64,000 bases of DNA from JACVRW01 sp963850205 (lineage in GTDB: Bacteria; Actinomycetota; Thermoleophilia; Solirubrobacterales; Thermoleophilaceae): assembly GCA_963850205.1 (NCBI GenBank), contig CAWKKJ010000008.1, positions 930,001 to 994,000 on the forward strand. The letters run 5' to 3'. Positions 33,853-42,113 of the stretch are shown here, in pieces; the stretch's first letter is position 1; every line of letters starts with the position of its first letter. The notes beneath the pieces are model-generated. The model saw only the letters and a list, made by a program, of their open reading frames with translations. It did no database searches and had not been told where the DNA came from. The position numbers were made by a program, and so were the translations under genes.

Positions 33853-35076
33853 GTGCCCCGCGCCGTGGCTCGCCTCGCCGTCCTGTTCCTCGTGCTCGCC
33901 CTCGGCCTGGCCGGATGCATGGGCGACGACGGAGGCGAGGGTGGCGGCGACGGGAGCGACAGCCCCTCGGGCCCGCCGGCGCCGCCCCAGCTCGGCGCCA
34001 CCGGCGAGGACGAGGAGGCGGCGGAGAAGCTCGGCTTTCCCTCTACCGCCACACGCAACACGATCCGGGTGGGCGGCGGCGACTCGGCGGCCGACGCGGC
34101 GGGCGTCGCCGGCGCTCTCTTTCCCGCCACCACGGAGAGCGACCGCCCGAACGCGGTGGCCCTGGTCGACACCGACGACTGGGTGACCGCGATCGCGGCC
34201 TCGGTGCTGGCCGCCGACCCCGTCTCGGCCCCGCTGTTGCTCTCCGACGGGGACAGCCTCCCGGCCGTGACCGAGGAGCTGCTCGGGCGGCTCGATCCCA
34301 CCGGGTCGGATCTGGCCAAGGACGCCCAGGTGATCCGAGTGGGCGGCGACGTGGCCCGGCCCGAGGGGCTGCGGACCGCCGTGGTACAGGGCGACGATGC
34401 CTTCGAGCGCGCCGCCGCCCTTGACCGTTTCGTCTCGGCCGCTCGAGGTGCTCCCTCGAGCGCCGTGGTGCTCTACTCGGCCGAGAGCCCCGAGTGGGCC
34501 ATGCCCGCCACAGCCTGGGCCGCGCGCTCCGGCGACGCCGCCCTCCCCGTGCGGGCCGGCTCCATCCCCGCCCCCATCCGCAAGGCGCTGGCCAGCCATG
34601 AGAGCCCCGACGTGTACCTCCTCGGGCCGGAGAAGGTGATCTCCAAGGAGGTCGCCGCCGAGCTGAAGAAGGGGCGCCTCACCCGCTCGGTCAACCGCAT
34701 CGAGGGCCCCACCCCGGTCGAGAACGCCATCGCGTTCGCTCGCTACCAGCGTGACGACTTCGGCTGGGGGGTGGTCGTGCCGGGCTACAACTTCACCGTC
34801 GCCAGCACCTCGCGGCCGCTCGACGCAGCCGCCGCCGCGGCCCTGGGCACGAACGGCGTGTTCGCGCCGCTGCTCCTCTCGGACGAGGTCGAAGACCTGC
34901 CGAAGGCGCTCGAGACCTACCTGCTCAGCGTGCAGCCCGGCTACGAGAACGACCCGGGCGACGCGGTCTACAACCGGGTCTGGATCCTGGGCGACGACGA
35001 GGCGATCTCGGTGGGCCAGCAGGCGGCCATCGACCGCATCGCCGAGCTCGTGCCGGTGGAGGCGGAGGAGGGCTGA
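33853..35076 (+). CDS. Cell-wall-binding repeat 2 lipoprotein
   Basis: A 407-residue surface lipoprotein from GTG 33853. The signal VARLAVLFLVLALGLAGC gives lipobox LAGC (about Cys 23), followed by a Gly/Asp/Pro/Ser-rich linker (about 24-55). Three CW_binding_2-type modules follow (TIRVGGGDSAADAAGVAGALF; VIRVGGDVARPEGLRTAV; VWILGDDEAISVGQQAAIDRI), known from clostridial and actinobacterial cell-wall proteins. It should be anchored to membrane lipid and contact the wall polymer. A family 1 repeat starts 2 bp after its stop. Confidence 0.82.
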   Translation: MPRAVARLAVLFLVLALGLAGCMGDDGGEGGGDGSDSPSGPPAPPQLGATGEDEEAAEKLGFPSTATRNTIRVGGGDSAADAAGVAGALFPATTESDRPNAVALVDTDDWVTAIAASVLAADPVSAPLLLSDGDSLPAVTEELLGRLDPTGSDLAKDAQVIRVGGDVARPEGLRTAVVQGDDAFERAAALDRFVSAARGAPSSAVVLYSAESPEWAMPATAWAARSGDAALPVRAGSIPAPIRKALASHESPDVYLLGPEKVISKEVAAELKKGRLTRSVNRIEGPTPVENAIAFARYQRDDFGWGVVVPGYNFTVASTSRPLDAAAAAALGTNGVFAPLLLSDEVEDLPKALETYLLSVQPGYENDPGDAVYNRVWILGDDEAISVGQQAAIDRIAELVPVEAEEG

Positions 35077-35077
35077 C

Positions 35078-35229
35078 CCTGGATCCACCGATCCTGACGG
35101 CGTTCCGCGCCGGATTGCCGTCGCCAGGTGCCCCGGCTCGCTCGCGAGGGTGCACCCTCGCTCCGCTCCCCGGCGCCCCCTGCCTCGGCCCCCGGCGCGG
35201 AAACGCATGCCAGTCCCGGTGGATCCAGG
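35078..35229. repeat. Inverted-repeat element, family 1, copy B (152 bp)
   Basis: Perfect 13-bp inverted ends CCTGGATCCACCG (35078-35090) and CGGTGGATCCAGG (35217-35229), the same outer block as in copy A. The centre is the perfect 18-bp palindrome GCGAGGGTGCACCCTCGC (35144-35161). It differs from copy A by substitutions and small indels inside, less at the ends, so the ends are conserved. It begins 2 bp after the lipoprotein TGA and separates it from the next co-oriented gene. Confidence 0.9.
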
Positions 35230-35258
35230 CTGAGGGCCAGGAGATATCCTCGGCCTCG

Positions 35259-35528
35259 ATGAGCGAGTACGAGCGCCCCGACCGCGCCACCCGGGAGCCC
35301 ACCGTGGAGGACGTGCGGCAGCTGATGGGCGCCTCCACCCCTCACTTCGCGCTCCAGCTGCGCAACCGGATCCACACGCTGATCGCCGGCCTGCCCGCCG
35401 ACCACCCGGCCCGTCTCGAGGGCGAGCGCGAGATCTCGCGCCTGGACGCGATCGCGCTGGGCTCCGAGCGGCGCGGGCCCATCCAGGAGCACGAGGCGGG
35501 GCTGCCCAGCTATCGCGGGCCCGAGTAG
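35259..35528 (+). CDS. Small conserved-looking soluble protein, unknown function
   Basis: An 89-residue protein from ATG 35259 (MSEYERPDRATREPTVEDVR), soluble and without Cys. The middle, LMGASTPHFALQLRNRIHTL followed by IAGLPADHPARLEGEREI, predicts two amphipathic helices. Codon use (third-position G/C) fits a real gene. Upstream open sequence in the same frame belongs to the repeat element and is not included. I do not recognise a family. Confidence 0.6.
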   Translation: MSEYERPDRATREPTVEDVRQLMGASTPHFALQLRNRIHTLIAGLPADHPARLEGEREISRLDAIALGSERRGPIQEHEAGLPSYRGPE

Positions 35529-35629
35529 TTCCTCACCCACGGCGGACGCGCTCGAGCGGGCCCTGCCCGCTGCTTCTGCCCGACGCGCGCGAGCGGGGAG
35601 TCAGTACCAGTGCGGGCTACCTCGACCTG

Positions 35630-36307
35630 TTGCCGGCCGAGGACGAGCCGGCCTCGACCGGGCCGATCCAGGACCTGATGCTCACCGGCATGGTCCCCCA
35701 GATCTACGAGCGCTGGTGGCGCCCCGCGCTGGGCCGCGTCTTCAAGGGCGCCTTCGGTCCGGGCATGGCGGACGAGCATCGGATCGCCCGTCTGCTGCTG
35801 TCGCTCTCCCCTGGCGACGGTGTGCTCGACGTGGCCTGCGGCACGGGGAACTTCAGCCGGGACTTCGCGACCTCGGTCGGCCCGGAGGGACTCGTGGTGG
35901 GGATCGACGTGTCGCGCACGATGCTCGAGCGCGCCGTGCGCGACACGGGCCGCGCCAAGCTGCCGCAGGTCGCCTTCGTTCGCGGCGACGCCCAGAACCT
36001 CCCCTTCCGCGACAGGACCTTTGACGCCGTCTGCTGCTTCGCCGCACTGCATCTGTTCGCCGAACCCGAGCTCGCCCTCGACCGGATGACCGCCGTGCTC
36101 ACGCCCGGCGGCCGGATCGCCCTCTTCACCACCGCCGGCTACCGCTCGGCGGCCGCCCGCCTGGCCGAGCCCCTGGTCGCGCGCCAGAGCGGCGCGCGGG
36201 TGTTCGAGCAGGAGGAGCTGGCCGAGGCCCTCCGGGCCCGGGGCTTCGGCGAGATCCGCCAGCGGGTCGGCGGCATCACCCAGTTCATCGGCGGTCGCCT
36301 GGAATAA
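35630..36307 (+). CDS. Class I SAM-dependent methyltransferase
   Basis: A 225-residue Rossmann-fold methyltransferase. Motif I is VLDVACGTGNFSRDFA, motif post-I VVGIDVSRTMLERA, followed by RGDAQNLPFRDRTFDAVCC and a motif III CFAALHLF. The family resembles UbiE/Coq5-like small-molecule methyltransferases. The start is uncertain. The frame is open upstream (YLDLL precedes), the only near initiation codon is TTG 35630, and no ribosome site is clear. Substrate unknown. Confidence 0.82.
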   Translation: MPAEDEPASTGPIQDLMLTGMVPQIYERWWRPALGRVFKGAFGPGMADEHRIARLLLSLSPGDGVLDVACGTGNFSRDFATSVGPEGLVVGIDVSRTMLERAVRDTGRAKLPQVAFVRGDAQNLPFRDRTFDAVCCFAALHLFAEPELALDRMTAVLTPGGRIALFTTAGYRSAAARLAEPLVARQSGARVFEQEELAEALRARGFGEIRQRVGGITQFIGGRLE

Positions 36308-36363
36308 CCGCCCGCGCCGCTCCGTCCTCCCGACCGGAGACCAAATCCGATCAAGGAGTGGAA

Positions 36364-38490
36364 GTGGCACGAGCTACTGGAAAGCGAAAGGCGCGCCTCG
36401 GCGTGCTGGCGGGCGCCGCCGCGGCGGCGCTGCTGGCGTTCCCGGGCGCGGCGAGCGCGGCGGTGACCTCGTCGGTCGCCGGCGGTGTTCTCACCGTCAA
36501 CAGCGACGCGGGCGACACCATCGCCATCACCTGCGTGGCCAACCAGGTGAAGGTCAACGGCGGGAATCCCGGGTCCCCGCCCGCGGTGGCAGCCTGCGAC
36601 TCGATCACCTCGATCGTCGTCAACGGCGGGCCCGGCGACAACCTGATCACCCTGGCCGGCGTCGAGGACGCCGATCCGGCGGTGAACACCGACTATCCGA
36701 ACATCACGTCCGTCACCATCAACGGCAACTCCGGAGACGACGACATCCTGGGCAGCGAGCACGTCGACACCATGCGCGGCGGCGACGGTGACGACCGCAT
36801 CAGCGGCGACCAGAACAAGCTCGCCGGCTCCCGCGACGTGTTCGAGGGCGGCAACGGCGACGACACGCTCGTCTGGAACCCGGGCGACGACAGCGACAAG
36901 ATGGACGGCCAGGCCGGCACCGACACCATCGAGGTGAACGGCGGCGGCGGCGGCGAGCAGTTCGCGGTGGGGCCGTCGGCGACGGCCGGCCGCGTGTCCT
37001 TCGACCGCACCGGGCCCACCCCGCCCGGCCCGTTCAACCTCGACATCGGGACTTCCGAGAAGCTCGACATGAACGCGGGCGGCGGCGATGACTCGTTCAC
37101 CGCTGCAACCGTCGGGCTCGACGCCCTCGGCTTCAGGCTTGACGTCAACGGCGGCACCGAGAACGACACCATCGACGGCGGCGACGGGGCTGACCTGATC
37201 GCCGGCGGCGACGGCAACGACACGATCAACGCCGACGACAACCCGGCGAACACGCTGGACGTGGTCCGTGGCGACGCCGGTGACGATCTCATGATTTGGA
37301 ACGGCGGTGACGACAACGACGTCAACGACGGCGGTGACGGCAACGACACCGTCCAGGTCAACGGCGCCACCGTCGGCGAGGAGTTCACGATCGGGGCCGG
37401 TACGGTCCCGGGCCGCGCGGCCTTCGAGCGCCTCAACACGACGCCGGTCGGTGGCTTCACCATCGACATCGGGACCTCCGAGAAGCTCGACCTCAACGCC
37501 AATGACGGCGACGACAAGGTCAACGCCGCGGGCGCTGCCCGGGGCATCGAGTTCCTCTCGCTCGACGTCGACGGCGGCAACGGCAACGACACGATCAACG
37601 GCGGCGACGCGGCCGACGCGCTCAAGGGCGACGCCGGCAACGACCGCCTCACGGCGGGTCAGAACCCGGCCGGCACGCGTGACCTGATGTCCGGAGGCGA
37701 CGGCGACGACACCCAGGTGTGGAACCCAGGTGACGACGACGACACCATGGAGGGCGGTCCCGGCAACGACACCACCGAGGTCAACGGCGGCGACGTCGAC
37801 GAGGACTTCGAGGTGAACCCGTCGGCCACGGCCGGCCGCGTGTCCTTCGACCGCACCGGCCCGACCCCGCCCGGCCCGTTCAACCTGGACATCGGCACCA
37901 CCGAGAACCTGGTCGTGAACGCCAACGGCGGCAACGACAGGATCATCGGCTCGAAGCGGCTGGCGGAGCTCATCGACAGCACCTTCAAGGGCGGTGACGG
38001 CAAGGACCGGATCAAGGGCACCGACGGCAAGGACGTGCTTTCCGGCGGCAAGGGCAGCGACCTCATCCGCTCGGCGGACAGGGTCTCCGACGCCGTGAAG
38101 TGCGGCGGCGGATTCGACCTCGCCTTCGTGGACCGGCGCGACCGGGTCCGCGGCTGCGAGATCGTGCTGGGCGGCCTGCTCCGGGTCAAGCCCTCGGGCA
38201 AGTCGGTGAGCGTGAACGGCAACGTGGCCGCTCTGACGCTCAAGTGCGTGGGCACCGCGCGCTGCAACGGCCTGGCGGTCCTCCGCAAGGGCGGCAAGTC
38301 GCTCGGTGGCAAGTCGTTCGCGATGAAGCGCGGAAAGAGCAAGACCGTTCGGATCAAGCTCAAGAAGCCGGGCCGCAAGCTGCTGGCCAAGGCTCCGAGC
38401 TCGGGTCTGAAGGTCCAGCTGCGCATCGACGCGAAGGACTCCCAGGGCAACGGCTGGCGCACGACGAACCGGATCAAGCTCAAGGGCTAG
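36364..38490 (+). CDS. Secreted calcium-binding repeat protein (RTX-like GGxGxD repeats)
   Basis: A 708-residue exported protein. GTG 36364 is favoured by AAGGAG with 5-nt spacing over GTG 36358. The signal peptide ends near AASA (about 34). The body has dispersed hemolysin-type nonapeptides (GGDGDDRISGD; GGNGDDTLVW; GGDGADLIAGGDGNDTINADD; GGKGSDLI) interleaved with three copies of a roughly 140-residue module centred on GRVSFDRTGPTPPGPFNLDI (about residues 204, 342 and 486). The C-terminal 100 residues are Lys-rich with paired Cys. Calcium-dependent folding outside the cell is likely. No enzymatic domain and no type I secretion genes are seen. Confidence 0.85.
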   Translation: MARATGKRKARLGVLAGAAAAALLAFPGAASAAVTSSVAGGVLTVNSDAGDTIAITCVANQVKVNGGNPGSPPAVAACDSITSIVVNGGPGDNLITLAGVEDADPAVNTDYPNITSVTINGNSGDDDILGSEHVDTMRGGDGDDRISGDQNKLAGSRDVFEGGNGDDTLVWNPGDDSDKMDGQAGTDTIEVNGGGGGEQFAVGPSATAGRVSFDRTGPTPPGPFNLDIGTSEKLDMNAGGGDDSFTAATVGLDALGFRLDVNGGTENDTIDGGDGADLIAGGDGNDTINADDNPANTLDVVRGDAGDDLMIWNGGDDNDVNDGGDGNDTVQVNGATVGEEFTIGAGTVPGRAAFERLNTTPVGGFTIDIGTSEKLDLNANDGDDKVNAAGAARGIEFLSLDVDGGNGNDTINGGDAADALKGDAGNDRLTAGQNPAGTRDLMSGGDGDDTQVWNPGDDDDTMEGGPGNDTTEVNGGDVDEDFEVNPSATAGRVSFDRTGPTPPGPFNLDIGTTENLVVNANGGNDRIIGSKRLAELIDSTFKGGDGKDRIKGTDGKDVLSGGKGSDLIRSADRVSDAVKCGGGFDLAFVDRRDRVRGCEIVLGGLLRVKPSGKSVSVNGNVAALTLKCVGTARCNGLAVLRKGGKSLGGKSFAMKRGKSKTVRIKLKKPGRKLLAKAPSSGLKVQLRIDAKDSQGNGWRTTNRIKLKG

Positions 38491-38518
38491 CTCCGGGGAC
38501 GCCGCGTCATGAAGGGCT

Positions 38519-38549
38519 CTGAGGCCGCCCGCATCGCGGGCGGCCTCAG
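38519..38549 (+). terminator. Strong hairpin terminator after the calcium-binding repeat gene
   Basis: CTGAGGCCGCCCGC-ATC-GCGGGCGGCCTCAG is a perfect 14-bp stem with a 3-nt loop, 28 bp after the stop at 38490. There is no T-run, as is common for actinobacterial terminators. Confidence 0.8.
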
Positions 38550-38575
38550 CCCGTTCCGGGGCGACCGAAACGAAG

Positions 38576-38626
38576 GGGGGTTCCATACGAAGCGTCCAAG
38601 ATATGGACGGAACGTGCGCAACCCCC
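38576..38626. other. Nested inverted repeats, possible structured leader RNA
   Basis: Outer arms GGGGGTT (38576-38582) and AACCCCC (38620-38626) enclose an inner stem CGTCCA-AGATA-TGGACG (38593-38609). A second pairing, GTTCC (38580-38584) with GGAAC (38609-38613), would exclude the outer one. It lies between the terminator and the gene at 38743, about 115 bp before its start. It may be a cis-acting leader or a small RNA. The remaining 38627-38742 shows no coding sequence, only the ribosome site AGGGAG. Confidence 0.4.
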
Positions 38627-38742
38627 TCGGAACAGGCCCCTTTACCCAGCCTCGAACCCTCGGCGACGCCGGCCGCGCCGCCGGCCGGCACCCCTCCTCC
38701 GCGGTATCCTCGTGACAATCGCGACGAGCAAGGGAGTGTCCG

Positions 38743-39234
38743 ATGGCCTGGAAGTTCAACGTGCTGGTACTGGCCAACGTCACCGCCACGTCCGATGAGC
38801 TGCTCGCCGCGCTGGTGCGCCGCGCCGAGCGGGGCCAGTGCGGTTTCGTCCTGCTGGTACCGGCCACTGGCGGCGGAAGTGCGGGCCGGGAGGCTGCGCA
38901 GCAGGGCCTCGACGCAGCGCTCGCCCGGATGGGGGCCCAGGGCCTCGAGGTCGAGGGGCTGATCGGCGACCCGGATCCTGTGGTCGCCCTCCACGAGGTG
39001 TGGGACCCGCGCCGCTTCGACGAGATCGTGATCTCCACGCTGCCCACCGGGGCCTCGCGCTGGCTGGCGCTCGACCTGCCTCACAGGGTGGAGAAGCTCA
39101 CCGGTGTGAGCGTGGAGCACGTGGTGGCGGCGGCGCCGCGCCCGCCCGCGCGAACCGAGACGGTGCAGGAACCGGAGCGCTACGGGGTGCTCTCGCCGCT
39201 CTCGGCCATCACGGGCCGCCGCGGCAGCGGCTGA
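38743..39234 (+). CDS. Universal-stress-like (HUP-fold) protein, unknown function
   Basis: A 163-residue soluble protein from ATG 38743 behind AGGGAG. The N-terminus FNVLVLANVTATSDELLAAL and RGQCGFVLLVPATGG, then LEVEGLIGDPDPVVALHEV and DEIVISTLPTGASRWLALDLP, form an alternating alpha/beta pattern like universal stress proteins. The C-terminus (RTETVQEPERYGVLSPLSAI) is extended. Nucleotide binding is possible but no classical G-2x-G-9x-G(S/T) motif is seen. Convergent with the acyl-CoA dehydrogenase pair. Confidence 0.6.
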   Translation: MAWKFNVLVLANVTATSDELLAALVRRAERGQCGFVLLVPATGGGSAGREAAQQGLDAALARMGAQGLEVEGLIGDPDPVVALHEVWDPRRFDEIVISTLPTGASRWLALDLPHRVEKLTGVSVEHVVAAAPRPPARTETVQEPERYGVLSPLSAITGRRGSG

Positions 39235-39240
39235 GGCCGC

Positions 39241-40263
39241 TCAGGCGGGCGCCGGCGCCGGCTCGGAGGCCTCGAGCCCCGACAGCGCGGCCACGTTGTC
39301 GCGGTAGTCGGACGCGGACCCGTACAGCAGGCCGTCGACCTTGGCCCTCTTCAGGAAGAAGTGGAGGTCGTGCTCCCAGGTGAAGCCGATGCCGCCGTGC
39401 ACCTGCAGCGCGGACGCGCTCACGCGCCAGCCGGCGTCGGAGGCGTAGGCCTTCGCCATGGAGGCCGCCAGCGGCAGCGTCTCGGGCTCCGCATCGGCGC
39501 ACCAGGCCGCGTAGTAGCTGCCCGAGCGCGCGCCCTCGGTCTCCAGGAGCATCTGGGCACAGCGATGTGACACCGCCTGGTAGGCCCCGATGGGGCGGCC
39601 GAACTGCTTGCGGTCGCGCGCGTACTCGACGGCCATCTCCATCGCGCGCTGGGCCACGCCGGTGAGCTCCGCCGAGAGCGCCGTGGCGATCCGGTACGCA
39701 GCTGTGCCGTCTCCCGCCATGGGCTCGCCGCCATCGGCCCGCACGCGGGCGAACCGGCGGGTGGAGTCCATCGTCTCGATCGGCTCGATCTGGGCGTCCG
39801 AGCCCTCGACCACCCTGCAGCCGCCCGGTTCGCGGAGCACGATCACGTCGGCGCCCTCGGCGTCGGGCACCAGGCGCGCCTCGTCGTCCTCGAGCCAGGC
39901 GAAGGTGCCCCGGGTCTCCCCGCTGGCGATGCCGGGCAGCCAGCGGGCCTTCTGCTCGTCGCTGCCGCCCTGCACCAGAGCGAGCCCGGCCGCAGCGTTG
40001 GACAGGAACGGCACGGGTGCGAGCGCGTAACCGAGCTCCTCCATCAGGATCACCAGCTCGACCACGCCCAGCCCCTGGCCACCGTGCTCCTCGTCGATGA
40101 AGATGCCGGCCCAGCCCAGCTCGCACATCTCCCGCCAGGCCGCGTCGTCGTACTCGCCCGCCTCGGCCAGCTCGCGCACCCGCTCGAGCTTGAAGCGGTC
40201 GGCGAGAAAGTCGCGCGCCGTGCGCTTGATGGCGTGCTGATCGTCGGTGAAGTCGAAGTTCAC
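39241..40263 (-). CDS. Acyl-CoA dehydrogenase, short subunit without the catalytic Glu
   Basis: A 340-residue member (MNFDFTDDQHAIKRTARDFL). The C-terminus reads GGIGFTWEHDLHFFLKRAKV then LLYGSASDYRDNVA, so the segment that normally holds the catalytic Glu (IEGGTxEI) is missing. It lies 13 bp after a full-length acyl-CoA dehydrogenase gene. In steroid side-chain degradation, adjacent FadE genes of this kind form alpha2-beta2 complexes in which only one subunit is catalytic. By that precedent this is the partner subunit (inference). Substrate unknown, probably bulky. Confidence 0.85.
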   Translation of the reverse strand: MNFDFTDDQHAIKRTARDFLADRFKLERVRELAEAGEYDDAAWREMCELGWAGIFIDEEHGGQGLGVVELVILMEELGYALAPVPFLSNAAAGLALVQGGSDEQKARWLPGIASGETRGTFAWLEDDEARLVPDAEGADVIVLREPGGCRVVEGSDAQIEPIETMDSTRRFARVRADGGEPMAGDGTAAYRIATALSAELTGVAQRAMEMAVEYARDRKQFGRPIGAYQAVSHRCAQMLLETEGARSGSYYAAWCADAEPETLPLAASMAKAYASDAGWRVSASALQVHGGIGFTWEHDLHFFLKRAKVDGLLYGSASDYRDNVAALSGLEASEPAPAPA

Positions 40264-40276
40264 GCAGGCTCCTTGC

Positions 40277-41413
40277 TTACCGCAGCTTCGGCAGGCCGAG
40301 CACGCGCTCGGCCACGATGTTCTTGAGGATCTCGGTGGTGCCGCCCTCGATCGAGTTGGCCCGGGACCGCAGGAAGCGGTAGGCCCAGGGCGAGTCCCAG
40401 GCGGCGCCGTCCTCGCCCAGGATGTCGATGGCCAGCTCGGTGAGCGACTGGTTGATGTCCGACCACTGCCACTTGGGCAGCGAGCCCTCCGGGCCGGGCA
40501 CGCCCCGCTTCATGATCTGGGTGAGCCCGCGCCACGCGTTCAGGCGCAGCAGCTCCACCTCGATGGTGAGCTGTCCGATGCGCTGGCGGACGAGAGGGTC
40601 GTCGGCCACGCCTCGCTCGATCGCGAGCTCGCGCAGCTCGTCGAGCGCGATCCGGACGCCGGCCGCGGACGCGGCGCCAAGTCCCGCGCGCTCGTTCATC
40701 AGCGTGGTGATGGCAACGGCCCAGCCCTCGCCCACCCCGCCGACCACGTTCTCGTCCGGGATCCGCGCCTCCTCGATGAAGAGCTCGTTGAACTCCGGCT
40801 GGCGCGTGATCTGGTGAAGCGGGCGCACCTGCACCGCCTCCTGCTCCATGTCCATGATGAAGTAGGTCAGGCCCTGGTGCTTGGGGGCCTCCTGGTCGGT
40901 GCGGGCCACCAGCATGCACCACTTGGACTTGTGCGCGAACGTGGTCCACACCTTCTGGCCGGTGACCACCCACTCGCCATTGCTCTTGACCGCCTTCGTC
41001 TTGAGCGAGGCGAGGTCCGAGCCCGAATCGGGCTCGGAGAAGCCCTGGCACCAGATCTCGTCGCCGGTGAGGATCGGCCGCAGCCAGCGCTCCTTCTGCT
41101 TGTCGCTGCCGTGGTGGATTACCACGGGCCCGCCCATCACCATGCCCAGTACGTTGGCGGGCGAGGGCGCCTTGGCCCGGGCCATCTCCTCGCCGAAGAT
41201 GGCCTGCTCCACCATGGTCGCTCCGCGGCCGCCGTACTCCGTGGGCCAGGAGAAGCCCGCATAGCCGGCGTCGAAGAGCACGCGCTGCCAGGTGCGCCGG
41301 TGATCGAAGGCCGCATCCTCGCCGGAGGGCTCCTCACCGGGGTGGTTGTCTCCGAGCCACACGCGCAGCTCGTCGCGAAACTCCTGTTCCGAGGGCGACA
41401 GAGTGAGGTCCAT
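40277..41413 (-). CDS. Acyl-CoA dehydrogenase, catalytic subunit of a heteromeric pair
   Basis: A 378-residue flavoenzyme starting at ATG 41413 (MDLTLSPSEQEFRDELRVWL). Motifs: WCQGFSEPDSGSDLASLKT (FAD/substrate loop), KVWTTFAHKSKW, and SIEGGTTEILKNIVAERVLG with the catalytic Glu. The start is 10 bp from an operator palindrome and 28 bp from the divergent TetR gene. Operon with the shorter, Glu-less paralogue. Likely acts on a sterol- or branched-chain-derived acyl-CoA, by analogy only. Confidence 0.9.
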   Translation of the reverse strand: MDLTLSPSEQEFRDELRVWLGDNHPGEEPSGEDAAFDHRRTWQRVLFDAGYAGFSWPTEYGGRGATMVEQAIFGEEMARAKAPSPANVLGMVMGGPVVIHHGSDKQKERWLRPILTGDEIWCQGFSEPDSGSDLASLKTKAVKSNGEWVVTGQKVWTTFAHKSKWCMLVARTDQEAPKHQGLTYFIMDMEQEAVQVRPLHQITRQPEFNELFIEEARIPDENVVGGVGEGWAVAITTLMNERAGLGAASAAGVRIALDELRELAIERGVADDPLVRQRIGQLTIEVELLRLNAWRGLTQIMKRGVPGPEGSLPKWQWSDINQSLTELAIDILGEDGAAWDSPWAYRFLRSRANSIEGGTTEILKNIVAERVLGLPKLR

Positions 41414-41423
41414 GGCGCGGTAA

Positions 41424-41439
41424 TGTACCAGCCGGTACA
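41424..41439. promoter_or_regulatory. TetR operator between divergent acyl-CoA dehydrogenase and TetR genes
   Basis: TGTACC-AGCC-GGTACA is a 6-4-6 palindrome that fills most of the 28-bp gap between the start codons at 41413 and 41442. The gap is too short for two full promoters with leaders. Transcripts are probably leaderless, and the bound regulator would block both directions. Confidence 0.8.
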
Positions 41440-41441
41440 CA

Positions 41442-42113
41442 ATGGCCGCGCAGCCACAGGACATCCCGCGGAGGCTCCCCCGCGGCAGCCACGGCCTCGA
41501 TCGCGAGCTGGTCGCGGCCTCGCAGCGCGCCCGCCTGCTGGAGGCGGTCGGCAGGGCGGTGGCCGACAAGGGCTACGCCGCCGCCACGATCGACGACATC
41601 GTCCGCGGCGCCGGGGTGTCCAAGAAGACCTTCTACGAGCATTTCCGCGACAAGGAGGACTGCTTCCTCGCCGCCTACGAGGCGGCCGGCGTCGAGCTCT
41701 TCGAGCGGGTGCGGGCCGCCCAGCACGAACCCGGCGAGTGGGTCGAACGCGCCCGGGCGGGCATCCGGGCCTACCTGCGCTGGATCGCCGGCGACCCGGC
41801 GCTGGCACGGGTCTTCCTGGTCGAGGTGGCGGCCGCCGGGCCGCGGGCGGCCGAGTGCCGCGAGCGGCTGCGCGGCCGCTACGCCGAGCTCACACGGGAC
41901 CTGGAGGACCACGCCCGCCGCGAGCGGCCCGGCCTCCCCGCCCTGCCGGACGAGCTGGCCCACGCCCTGGCCGCGGCGACCGACGACGTGGTCGTGCGCC
42001 GCATCCGGGAGGCCGGCGCCGAGGCCCTGCCCGAGCTCGAGCCGATCCTGCTCCGGCTGCAGGTGGCGCTGCTGGCCGGCCCGGACGCCGCCGCGGCGAC
42101 CGCGCGCGCCTAA
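41442..42113 (+). CDS. TetR-family regulator of the divergent acyl-CoA dehydrogenase pair
   Basis: A 223-residue TetR protein. The helix-turn-helix lies at about 27-75 (ARLLEAVGRAVADKGYAAAT then IDDIVRGAGVSKKTFYEHF). The C-terminal domain has a TetR_C fold rich in Ala/Arg. ATG 41442 follows the TGTACC palindrome by 2 bp and lacks a ribosome site, so autoregulation and leaderless translation are likely. It ends 4 bp inside the convergent oxidoreductase gene. The effector is probably an acyl-CoA (inference). Confidence 0.9.
   Translation: MAAQPQDIPRRLPRGSHGLDRELVAASQRARLLEAVGRAVADKGYAAATIDDIVRGAGVSKKTFYEHFRDKEDCFLAAYEAAGVELFERVRAAQHEPGEWVERARAGIRAYLRWIAGDPALARVFLVEVAAAGPRAAECRERLRGRYAELTRDLEDHARRERPGLPALPDELAHALAAATDDVVVRRIREAGAEALPELEPILLRLQVALLAGPDAAAATARA

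Noticed and set aside
36139..39120. Very long open frame (about 990 codons) on the minus strand across the calcium-repeat gene
   Set aside because: High G+C leaves antisense frames open. It has no domain motif, while the plus strand gives a signal peptide and regular repeats. Similar long antisense frames at 40247-43075, 50888-53530 and 17134-19770 were dropped for the same reason.
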